Source of the DNA: Desulfatibacillaceae bacterium
GTDB lineage: Bacteria > Desulfobacterota > Desulfobacteria > Desulfobacterales > Desulfatibacillaceae
Assembly (NCBI GenBank): GCA_030018745.1
Contig: JASEHB010000174.1
Location: 1 to 5,884 of the forward strand
DNA length: 5,884 nt
Direction: 5' to 3'
Below, in pieces: positions 1 to 4,801 of this stretch. The notes below the pieces were generated by a model, which ran no database searches, was not told the origin of the DNA, and was given only the letters and a program-made list of their open reading frames with translations. The position numbers and the translations under genes are program-made. Each line of letters begins with the position of its first letter. Position 1 is the stretch's first letter.

Positions 1-13
1 GACAAAAAAGATT

Positions 14-54
14 TGCGGGGGGAAAACTTTTTTCCAAAAAAGTTTTCCCCCGCA
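14..54 (-). terminator. Strong hairpin, probable intrinsic terminator of the minus-strand operon
   Basis: Two nearly perfect complementary arms (14-33 and 36-54) can fold into a long stem. The arms differ only by one extra G in the 17-22 G run against five C at 47-51. The outer part is GC-rich and the inner part is A/T-rich, around a tiny CC centre. Read on the minus strand, the stem is followed by AAATCTTTTTTG, a usable U-tract, and it begins 34 bases past the stop codon of the DUF4412-like gene. This fits rho-independent termination. The plus-strand side is also T-rich beyond 60, so it may work in both directions if a plus-strand gene ends left of the window. Such long perfect hairpins can also be dispersed repeats. 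Confidence 0.7.
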
Positions 55-88
55 GAAATATTGCTATTTTATTTATTTTGCTTTGCCT

Positions 89-871
89 TCAATCTGCCAG
101 CACCTGCTCAAGGGGGGCGGCCTCAAAGTCTTTTGGCAGGGTGAACAGGCCCGGATCAATGGCCTTTTTCTCCACTTCTGTAACCGTGTCCACCCGCCTT
201 TTGCCGTCCGGCAGGTGCGTGACCCATTGCAGCGCCCACCCGCGGGAGAGAAGATCCATCACCTCCGGGGAAAAGGCGGCCATTTCCAAAGCCTGCCCGC
301 TCACGCTGTTTATTGCCTGCATTGCCCGGCCAAAGGCTTTCATATCCATATCCTCTTTTACCGATACTTCCGGCGATATCCATATTTCATCTGAAAGCCG
401 CCCGTTGACGCGCATTTCGTAAGCCTTTGCCTGATGACCGGCAATAAGCGCAACCCTGTCGGTGGCAAGAATGCTGACCCGCGGCATGGCGCTTATTCGC
501 TGGGGCATATGGCGGGCAAGGATTGCTCTTGCCTTTTCCCTTTCCTGGGCAGGCAGGGTCGCAAGCTCCCTTTCCATGAAAAGCATGGCCTGCTCCCTGG
601 CAGAGGAAAGCTCCCTGGCGCATTGCTCCGGGGTTCCGGCCCAGTATTTTTTTGTCTGATTGTCCAGAAAAACAAGGGTGTCTGATTTTGCATCATACAC
701 GGTTGCCCTGCGGCCCTCTTCCATGCGAATGCGCTGATTTTCCACAAAAACCTGCCGCGGGCCGTTTGCAGTGCTCTCCGTGAACTCCCAGCCTGCAAGG
801 GCCTGGCAGGGAATAAGGCAGGCTGCCAGCAAAAGGGCGGCGGACACAAATGCAAAGCAAAGTTTTTTCAT
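89..871 (-). CDS. Exported protein resembling DUF4412 (260 aa)
   Basis: I chose the ATG at 871 because an AAGGAG site (879-884) sits 7 bases upstream and the protein then opens with a signal sequence; the frame stays open further upstream, but that part overlaps the preceding gene. Residues 1-26 have a KK N-terminus, a hydrophobic core (5-20) and an ALA|G signal peptidase I site at 24-27. An LAAC lipobox at 15-18 makes a lipoprotein an alternative. The mature part has pieces typical of DUF4412-like periplasmic proteins as I know them: a 'YDAKSDTLVFLDNQTKKYW' segment (59-77), an 'HQAKAYEMRVNG...EIWIS' segment (146-166) and a C-terminal 'DPGLFTLPKDFE' (239-250). Between the first two lies a charged, probably helical stretch (80-122). 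Function is unknown for the family. It is the second gene of an operon with the DUF1566 gene, 31 bases downstream of it. The family assignment is by eye; that it is exported is much surer. Confidence 0.8.
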   Translation of the reverse strand: MKKLCFAFVSAALLLAACLIPCQALAGWEFTESTANGPRQVFVENQRIRMEEGRRATVYDAKSDTLVFLDNQTKKYWAGTPEQCARELSSAREQAMLFMERELATLPAQEREKARAILARHMPQRISAMPRVSILATDRVALIAGHQAKAYEMRVNGRLSDEIWISPEVSVKEDMDMKAFGRAMQAINSVSGQALEMAAFSPEVMDLLSRGWALQWVTHLPDGKRRVDTVTEVEKKAIDPGLFTLPKDFEAAPLEQVLAD

Positions 872-878
872 GCCTTTT

Positions 879-884
879 CTCCTT
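879..884 (-). promoter_or_regulatory. Shine-Dalgarno site AAGGAG that fixes the start at 871
   Basis: AAGGAG on the minus strand lies 7 bases before the ATG at 871. It supports that start over in-frame upstream codons as far as 1045, which fall inside the preceding gene. It lies wholly in the 31-base gap between the two genes, so translation of the second gene can start independently. Confidence 0.75.
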
Positions 885-902
885 GAAGGCAGGCCGCTTT
901 TT

Positions 903-1820
903 TCAGCAGACCGGCCACACGCCAAAATCGGGCTTTGTCTTGTATCCCACTCCAACCCGGCCATCTTCCATATATATGGCCCAGGCATAGGCAGGGTCGT
1001 AAACACTTGTGGTGCTTGTCCAGCAGGCCTGGGCAACGCCCGCAAAGGGGTTGCCCGGCGGCAGGGCCGGGGAATGGGTGTCCATGTGAAGCAGGCTTTC
1101 CATCTCCCGAACGCCGGGAAGCCGCCAGGGCCTTTTTGCAGAAGGGTTTTGGCTGTTAAGCTGCCTTATGCTTTCAAGGGCATCCTGCCAGGAAAGGTTT
1201 TTGCCCGCAAGATTTGGGTTTCTGTGCCACACAAGGCCGGTGGCCGTATCCAGAAATCCTTCATTTTGCGGCTCAAAACGCAGATTATGTGCCTTATTTT
1301 CGGGAACCGCCTCCCCCTGGCCGCTCACCGGCAGCACCATAAAGGAGGCATGACGCATTCCCTGAAAAACCCGCCCGCCTCCCAAGTGAACAGTCCAGGC
1401 CTGCTTTGGAAATCTGGCACAGGGGGTTTTGCTCCAAAAATAGCCGGGAAAAACATTTATAAATGGGTGGCCTTTGGGCAAGGCAGGGTTGAAAAATGCG
1501 TGGCTGATCAGCGAAAAAAGCTCCCTGCGGGTTGGCAGCCGCCAGTTGCTGCGGCCAAGCCGACCTTGCCTGTTCATTTCCTCCACAGCTTTGAGCGCCT
1601 CGTCAAAGGAAAGGGCAAACTCAAAAACAGAGGCGTCTTTTGGCCACACAAGCTCTGTGAGCCTGTCAAAAACAAGGGCGCCTGCTGCCTCAAACCTGGG
1701 ATTGGGCCAGGGCCTGCCTGCGCGGCTTTGGCCGTCCTGGCCCGTCCCGGCGCAGGAGGCAAGCCTGTTATGGAAGGAATCAAAGCAAAAGTTTTGATCT
1801 GAAGCAAAAAAAAGATTCAA
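903..1820 (-). CDS. Two-unit DUF1566 / Lcl-type domain protein (305 aa, probable TTG start)
   Basis: The protein contains two successive DUF1566 (Lcl C-terminal-like) units. Numbered from the TTG start, the N-terminus has CAGTGQDG (23-30) and WPNPRF (38-43), the usual lead-in of these proteins. Unit 1 follows with ELVWPKD (56-62), NWRLPTRREL (92-101) and FWSKT (128-132). Unit 2 has TGLVWHRN (194-201), PWRLPGVREMESLL (231-244) and CWTSTTS (266-272), ending VWPVC. The WRLP and W(S/T) motifs are the family hallmarks. No biochemical function is established; the proteins are often exported and carbohydrate- or surface-associated by context. No signal peptide is visible here: the domain lead-in starts almost at the first residue. 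I chose TTG at 1820 because AAGGAG lies 8 bases upstream. The in-frame ATG at 1838 would place that site inside the gene and has no site of its own. It is the first gene of the minus-strand operon with the DUF4412-like protein. Confidence 0.85.
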   Translation of the reverse strand: MNLFFASDQNFCFDSFHNRLASCAGTGQDGQSRAGRPWPNPRFEAAGALVFDRLTELVWPKDASVFEFALSFDEALKAVEEMNRQGRLGRSNWRLPTRRELFSLISHAFFNPALPKGHPFINVFPGYFWSKTPCARFPKQAWTVHLGGGRVFQGMRHASFMVLPVSGQGEAVPENKAHNLRFEPQNEGFLDTATGLVWHRNPNLAGKNLSWQDALESIRQLNSQNPSAKRPWRLPGVREMESLLHMDTHSPALPPGNPFAGVAQACWTSTTSVYDPAYAWAIYMEDGRVGVGYKTKPDFGVWPVC

Positions 1821-1972
1821 CCTGCCTGCTCCTTGCATAAGTACCCGGCAGAATGTAAAAATTGCAGATGTGTTTAATCACCTTGTCTCATTGTATAACA
1901 GGCTGCCTTAAAACTCCACGGCCAGACGCTTAAAAACAAGGGCAAAAAGCGCCTTTTAAGGAGATTTTTCAA
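1821..1972. promoter_or_regulatory. Divergent intergenic region between the DUF1566 operon and the CYTH gene
   Basis: This 152-base gap must hold start signals for both directions. On the plus strand, TATAAC (1894-1899) is a fair -10 box, but no good -35 lies 16-18 bases before it. On the minus strand, TACATT (1857-1852) is a possible -10, also without a convincing -35. The plus-strand leader ends with a strong TAAGGAG site (1957-1963), 9 bases before ATG 1973. Near it are two overlapping inverted repeats, CGCTT/AAGCG (1927-1931/1947-1951) and CTTAAAA/TTTTAAG (1929-1935/1954-1960). The promoter calls are weak; the ribosome site is solid. Confidence 0.4.
1829..1834 (-). promoter_or_regulatory. 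Shine-Dalgarno site AAGGAG favouring a TTG start
   Basis: AAGGAG on the minus strand is 8 bases before TTG (1820-1818). It begins only one base after the alternative ATG (1838-1836), so it cannot serve that ATG. Spacing therefore favours TTG, a weak initiator that would keep expression low. Confidence 0.55.
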
Positions 1973-2590
1973 ATGCAAAGCCCGCCCCTTGAAGTGGAAG
2001 TCAAATTCTGGATTGCCAAGCCTGATGCCCTGCACGCCAAAATTTTGTCTGTGGGGGCAAAAAGCCTGGGCCAGACAGAGGAGGACAACACAATATGGGA
2101 CGATAAGGCTGGCAGCATACGCAAAAAAAACGCCCTGTTGCGCCTGCGCGAAGATGGAAGGGCAACCCTCACCGTAAAGGCTGAAACTGAAAATAAGGCT
2201 GACCGCCAGTGCAAGGTTATGAAAGAGTGGGAAACCGCCCTGGATAACCCTGCTGCCATGAGGCAGATACTTGATTTTCTGGGCTATTTTCCTGTGCGCT
2301 GCTACCAGAAGAAGCGCCATACCTTTGAGATGGGAAGGGTTCTTCTTATGCTTGATACAATGCCCTTTGGCGTTTTTCTGGAAATTGAAGGGCGCGAGGA
2401 GGACATAAAAGGGGCGGCAGCAGCCCTGGGCCTTGACTGGCAAAAGCGCATTGTGCTCAATTATTTTGAAATATTTGAGATAATTAGGCAGAAACAAAAT
2501 CTGGCTTTCAACGACATAACCTTTGAGAATTTTGCCCGCATAAGCCCGGACTTGGCGGCCTGCCTGCCTGATTTTTGCGCCCGGCCCTAA
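1973..2590 (+). CDS. CYTH-domain protein, class IV adenylate cyclase / triphosphatase type (205 aa)
   Basis: This is a cytoplasmic CYTH (triphosphate tunnel metalloenzyme) protein. The family signature ExExK is present as EVEVK at residues 7-11, close to the N-terminus as is usual. Further charged residues expected to line the tunnel follow in order: R57 and R59 (LRLRED), K69 (LTVKAE), E85 and E87 (KEWET), K113, K114 and R115 (KKRH), D128, and the closing FLEIEG (135-140). All the expected positions seem filled, so it is probably active. Members cleave or cyclise nucleoside or thiamine triphosphates using divalent metal. This length and arrangement resemble proteins annotated as class IV adenylate cyclase, but sequence alone does not separate cAMP synthesis from triphosphatase activity. 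The last 30 residues (176-205) extend past the core and are not recognised. The start is secured by TAAGGAG 9 bases upstream. The gene stands alone on the plus strand, divergent from the DUF1566 operon. No clear intrinsic terminator follows it. Confidence 0.85.
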   Translation: MQSPPLEVEVKFWIAKPDALHAKILSVGAKSLGQTEEDNTIWDDKAGSIRKKNALLRLREDGRATLTVKAETENKADRQCKVMKEWETALDNPAAMRQILDFLGYFPVRCYQKKRHTFEMGRVLLMLDTMPFGVFLEIEGREEDIKGAAAALGLDWQKRIVLNYFEIFEIIRQKQNLAFNDITFENFARISPDLAACLPDFCARP

Positions 2591-2667
2591 AGGCAGATGA
2601 TTTGCAGAGGAAAAAGCAGCTTCAAAAATGCTTCCAGCCCTGTTTTGCAGCCTTTCCACCCCCTTTT

Positions 2668-2711
2668 ATGACGCAATTATGACGCAGCCATGACGCAGGC
2701 ATGACGCAGCG
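2668..2711. repeat. Four tandem 11-base repeats with invariant ATGACGCA core
   Basis: ATGACGCA begins at 2668, 2679, 2690 and 2701, an exact 11-base period. The three trailing bases vary (ATT, GCC, GGC, GCG). The invariant 8-base core with variable spacer at about one helical turn is what a row of protein-binding half-sites would look like. Read on the minus strand, the core ends in GTCAT. A 7-base unit plus 4-base spacer is the architecture of PhoB-type (OmpR-family) response regulator boxes, where the E. coli unit is CTGTCAT. That link is inference only. Confidence 0.85.
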
Positions 2712-2714
2712 TGG

Positions 2715-2726
2715 GCCTTTAAAGGC
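2715..2726. promoter_or_regulatory. 12-base perfect palindrome GCCTTTAAAGGC
   Basis: This is a perfect dyad starting 3 bases after the last 11-base repeat. It is too compact to form an RNA hairpin, so a protein site is the likelier role. A near copy, GCCTTTCAAGGC, lies at 4758-4769 before the second TRAP gene. Chance is possible. Confidence 0.3.
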
Positions 2727-2758
2727 AAAACTAGTCAAGCCTTTATTTTCCTGCATCT

Positions 2759-2774
2759 TTTTACATTCGTAAAA
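2759..2774. promoter_or_regulatory. Inverted repeat TTTTAC-N4-GTAAAA, possible operator
   Basis: Six-base arms, perfectly complementary, flank ATTC. Short arms around a 4-base centre recall the layout of FNR/CRP-superfamily sites (FNR: TTGAT-N4-ATCAA), although the arm sequence differs. It lies 12 bases before the first TTGACT hexamer, a position from which a regulator could act on a promoter there. Confidence 0.35.
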
Positions 2775-2785
2775 CACAAAAGCTG

Positions 2786-2820
2786 TTGACTTGTGCATTT
2801 GCCTTGTGGTTGACTACTAA
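2786..2820 (+). promoter_or_regulatory. Two TTGACT hexamers and TACTAA, candidate promoter area
   Basis: TTGACT, one base from the consensus -35, occurs at 2786-2791 and 2810-2815. Neither has a good -10 box 16-18 bases later; TACTAA (2815-2820) is 23 bases from the first. The exact repetition at 24 bases could instead be a pair of regulator sites. The promoter call is tentative. Confidence 0.3.
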
Positions 2821-2827
2821 ACCAAGC

Positions 2828-2860
2828 GGCCCGGCAATTCATGATGCCCCATGACGGGCC
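2828..2860 (+). promoter_or_regulatory. Interrupted hairpin in the presumed leader of the SRPBCC gene
   Basis: GGCCCG (2828-2833) pairs with CGGGCC (2855-2860), and TCAT (2839-2842) pairs with ATGA (2851-2854) around an 8-base loop. Five unpaired bases interrupt the 5' side. No U-tract follows, so it is not an intrinsic terminator. It could be an mRNA-stabilising or protein-binding element, or a DNA operator. Confidence 0.35.
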
Positions 2861-2975
2861 AACAGCCAAAATTATATTGCATAAATTTGACGCTCGCTTT
2901 CTCCTGCTAATTGGCTTTTCAACAATTTGGGCTTGTTAGGTCGGCTCATGAGCTTTTTTGCCCATGCCGCCAGCC

Positions 2976-2981
2976 GGGAGG
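2976..2981 (+). promoter_or_regulatory. Shine-Dalgarno site GGGAGG that fixes the start at 2989
   Basis: GGGAGG sits 7 bases before ATG 2989. The frame stays open upstream to a TTG at 2911, but that extension is cysteine- and proline-rich, unlike the family, and has no comparable ribosome site. The start at 2989 is therefore preferred. Confidence 0.75.
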
Positions 2982-2988
2982 TTTTTTT

Positions 2989-3450
2989 ATGGCAGTTGAG
3001 ATGACCATTGATTTTACCAAGGAAATGGAATTCAACGCAGACTTTGACACCTGCTTTGCTTTTTTTTCTGATGTTCCCAAAACAGCAGAGTATTTTCCCA
3101 AAGTGGAAAAGCTTTCTGACCTGGGCGGCAATTCCTTTCAGTGGGAAATGGACAAGGTTGGCGTATCCAAATACACCCTCCAGGTGATTTACGCCTGCAA
3201 GTACGAGGCAGACAAAGAAAAGGGCATAATAAAATGGACGCCTGTTGAAGGCGTGGGCAACGGCAGAAATCAAGGCTATGCCAAGCTCACGGATGAAAAC
3301 GGCAAAACCCGCGTACAGTTTTATACAAAGCTGGATCTTAACCTTCCTGTTCCTGGCCTTATCAAATCTCTTGTAAAGCCTCTTGTGGTTCGGGAGTTCA
3401 ACAGCACAGCCGATCAGTTTGAAAAAAATCTGGTTGCCAAATTCGGTTGA
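2989..3450 (+). CDS. SRPBCC-family (START/polyketide-cyclase-like) protein (153 aa)
   Basis: This is a small soluble protein with no signal peptide or membrane segment, so probably cytoplasmic. The pattern is that of the SRPBCC helix-grip fold: a first strand 'TKEMEFNAD' (10-19), a short helical pair 'FDTCFAFFSDVPKTAEYFPKVEKL' (19-42) with the family-typical Asp-Val-Pro and Phe-Pro turn, alternating strands through about 116 ('FQWEMDKVG', 'KYTLQVIYACKYEAD', 'GIIKWTPV', 'TRVQFYTKLDL'), and a long C-terminal helix (about 122-152). The family binds hydrophobic ligands in a cavity between helix and sheet. Members include lipid carriers, cyclases and ubiquinone-binding Coq10-like proteins, so the ligand and activity here cannot be named. 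It is followed after 54 bases by the first TRAP binding-protein gene on the same strand, suggesting co-transcription and perhaps a shared substrate. The start rests on GGGAGG at 7 bases; ATG 3001 is a minor alternative. Confidence 0.8.
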   Translation: MAVEMTIDFTKEMEFNADFDTCFAFFSDVPKTAEYFPKVEKLSDLGGNSFQWEMDKVGVSKYTLQVIYACKYEADKEKGIIKWTPVEGVGNGRNQGYAKLTDENGKTRVQFYTKLDLNLPVPGLIKSLVKPLVVREFNSTADQFEKNLVAKFG

Positions 3451-3461
3451 GCCAAAACTTT

Positions 3462-3490
3462 AGGCAGCAAAAGCAGCCTTTGTATTGTTC
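3462..3490 (+). terminator. Weak hairpin with T-rich tail between the SRPBCC and TRAP genes
   Basis: AGGC (3462-3465) pairs with GCCT (3476-3479), then an A-A mismatch, then GC/GC around AAAA. A T-rich run (TTTGTATTGTT) follows. The stem is short, so at most it would reduce read-through from one gene to the next. Confidence 0.2.
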
Positions 3491-3504
3491 AAGGGGGTAG
3501 TATT

Positions 3505-4539
3505 ATGTCTGGCAAAATTCGTTTAACCATAACCATTGTGTGCGCAGTTCTCATGCTTGCCTTCTGCCTGCCGGAAATCGCCCAGGCAAAAAGGCCTTCT
3601 TACGAGTGGAAGGTGGGAACCCTTGCCCCAAGGAATGTGGGCTGGGCCAAGCAGGTGGAGGAAGTCCTTATGCCTGCCATTAACCGCATAACCAACAAGG
3701 ACCTTAACCTGCGGGTGTATTGGGGCGGGGTGATGGGCGATGACGAGGACGCCATAAAGAAGATGCGCATTGACCAGCTCCAGGCAGGGGGCCTCACCGC
3801 AAGCGGGGCCATACTCATTCTGCCCGACTGGGCGGTTGTTGAAATCCCCTTCCTTTTCAACAGCTATGATGAGGTGGATTTTGTAAAGCCAAAGATGTTC
3901 GACCGCTTTGACCGCCTTATGGAGGAGCGCGGCTTCAAGCTTGTTGTGTGGATTGACCAGGATTTTGACCAGATCTATTCCGTGCGCAGGCCACTTGAAA
4001 CGCCCGAAGACTTTAGGGGTGTTCGCTTTGTGGCCTGGTACGGCCCTCTGGAGGAAAGAGTGCTGGAGCTGTTAGGTGCAAGGCCCATTCCCATAAATGT
4101 GCCGGAAGTGACCGCCTCCGTGCGCTCGGGCATTGCAGACGCCAACATTGCCCCGGCAATCTGGATGGTGGGTGCGCAGATGTATTCGGTATCCCGGTTT
4201 GTCAACACCATGAACATCCGCTATGCGCCTGCCCTTATTGTTGTAAACAACAAGGCTTACAATGAGCTTCCCAAGGTTTACCAGGACGGCATAATCGCCG
4301 AGCGGTGGGAGATAACAGACAACTTTGTGGCCGGAACCCGCCGCGACAATGAAAAGAGCCTTGAAGCCATGATTCGCTATGGCATGAAGAAGGCGGACAT
4401 AACACCTGAAAATCTGGCGCGCTTTCAGCAGATTTTGGAGCCTGTGGGCCAGGAGATGGTGGGCAGGCTTTACAGCCAGGAGCTTCTTGACGAATTGAAA
4501 GGCTACCTGAAAGAATACCGCTCTCTCCATTCCAATTAA
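3505..4539 (+). CDS. TRAP transporter substrate-binding protein, DctP family (344 aa)
   Basis: This is a periplasmic solute-binding subunit of a TRAP (secondary, ion-driven) transporter. A signal peptide covers residues 1-28: basic KIR, a hydrophobic core 7-21, and AQA|K cleavage at 26-29. The mature part follows the DctP (PF03480) pattern: 'WKVGTLAPRNVGWAKQ' (35-50), 'VYWGGVMGDDEDAIKKMR' (71-88), 'EIPFLFNSYDEVD' (113-125), 'DQDFDQIYSVRRPLETPEDFRG' (151-172), 'GARPIPINVPEVTASVRSGIADA' (191-213) and a helical C-terminus. Length is normal for the family. In a gap-free comparison with remembered SiaP, the position of its ligand-binding Arg147 falls on Val176; Arg174 lies two residues earlier. 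The ligand cannot be predicted. The ribosome site AAGGGGG lies 7 bases before the ATG. The gene sits 54 bases after the SRPBCC gene and 262 bases before its paralog. No DctQ or DctM permease gene is in the window. Confidence 0.92.
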   Translation: MSGKIRLTITIVCAVLMLAFCLPEIAQAKRPSYEWKVGTLAPRNVGWAKQVEEVLMPAINRITNKDLNLRVYWGGVMGDDEDAIKKMRIDQLQAGGLTASGAILILPDWAVVEIPFLFNSYDEVDFVKPKMFDRFDRLMEERGFKLVVWIDQDFDQIYSVRRPLETPEDFRGVRFVAWYGPLEERVLELLGARPIPINVPEVTASVRSGIADANIAPAIWMVGAQMYSVSRFVNTMNIRYAPALIVVNNKAYNELPKVYQDGIIAERWEITDNFVAGTRRDNEKSLEAMIRYGMKKADITPENLARFQQILEPVGQEMVGRLYSQELLDELKGYLKEYRSLHSN

Positions 4540-4801
4540 GGCATTGCACATTACAAAGCATTGCCCTTTCATATTTTAAAGGGGGGCGGGGAGCCTTAAA
4601 ATCCCCGTCCCTCCTTTCCCATATTGCCAAATTCTCAAGGCCCGGCCCTGTCAGTAGGCCATACCTTTTTTGCGTGTTTTATCCAGCAGCCCAAAAGCAG
4701 GGGGGGAATGCCCCTGCCTTTTTACGCGCCATTAACGCCCTGGCGAACAGGGTTCTTGCCTTTCAAGGCCAACAGCCTGAACAGCTTAAAGGGGGAAAGC
4801 A
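4540..4801 (+). other. 262-base gap between the paralogous TRAP genes
   Basis: Besides the hairpin at 4578-4617, it holds a direct repeat GCATTGC (4541-4547 and 4558-4564) and the near-palindrome GCCTTTCAAGGC (4758-4769). The ribosome site AAAGGGGG (4788-4795) lies 6 bases before ATG 4802. I see no clear -35/-10 pair and no supported coding frame. The length and the hairpin make separate transcription of the second gene plausible. Confidence 0.4.
4578..4617 (+). terminator. GC-rich hairpin between the two TRAP genes, possible terminator or attenuator
   Basis: G-run 4581-4586, C4587 and 4588-4592 pair with 4602-4613 in a 12-base stem (two G-U pairs) around a 9-base loop. AAA before the stem and TTT after it (4615-4617) can extend it past one unpaired C. 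The tail is only moderately T-rich, so termination may be partial. It begins 38 bases past the first gene's stop and would let the first binding protein be made in excess of the second. Confidence 0.5.

Larger units (their letters stand above)
2591..2988. other. 398-base non-coding region, dense in ordered repeats, ahead of the SRPBCC gene
   Basis: No coding frame here is supported by a ribosome site and a recognisable protein. In order it holds: an unremarkable A-rich stretch with no clear terminator (2591-2660), four ATGACGCA copies at an 11-base period (2668-2711), a 12-base palindrome (2715-2726), a 6+4+6 inverted repeat (2759-2774), two TTGACT hexamers 24 bases apart (2786 and 2810), an interrupted hairpin (2828-2860), and a leader ending in the GGGAGG ribosome site (2976-2981). 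I infer a regulated promoter region for the SRPBCC and TRAP genes. The exact transcription start cannot be placed. Confidence 0.6.

Noticed and set aside
872..1045. A 58-residue N-terminal extension of the DUF4412-like gene
   Set aside because: It overlaps the DUF1566 gene, would bury the signal peptide, and ignores the AAGGAG site before ATG 871.
1415..1432. TGGCAC followed by TTGCT, like a sigma-54 promoter
   Set aside because: Eight bases separate the two parts instead of the required five, and it is inside a coding region.
771..1802. A 343-codon open frame on the plus strand
   Set aside because: It lies opposite the DUF1566 gene, whose family motifs occur twice in the other strand. The plus-strand product is rich in Gly, Pro, Lys and Arg, shows no family motif and has no ribosome site.
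1874..2659. A 261-codon open frame on the minus strand
   Set aside because: It mirrors the CYTH gene, which has a strong ribosome site and the EVEVK signature. The mirror frame shows no recognisable protein.
2668..2711. The ATGACGCA array as a CRISPR or coding repeat
   Set aside because: The 11-base period leaves only three bases between cores, far too short for CRISPR spacers, and 11 is not a multiple of three so it would break a reading frame.
2911..2988. A 26-residue N-terminal extension of the SRPBCC gene starting at TTG
   Set aside because: No good ribosome site, composition unlike the fold, and GGGAGG is ideally placed for ATG 2989.
4541..4564. GCATTGC direct repeat as an attachment site
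   Set aside because: Only seven bases, 17 apart, with no integrase or RNA gene nearby; chance is sufficient.
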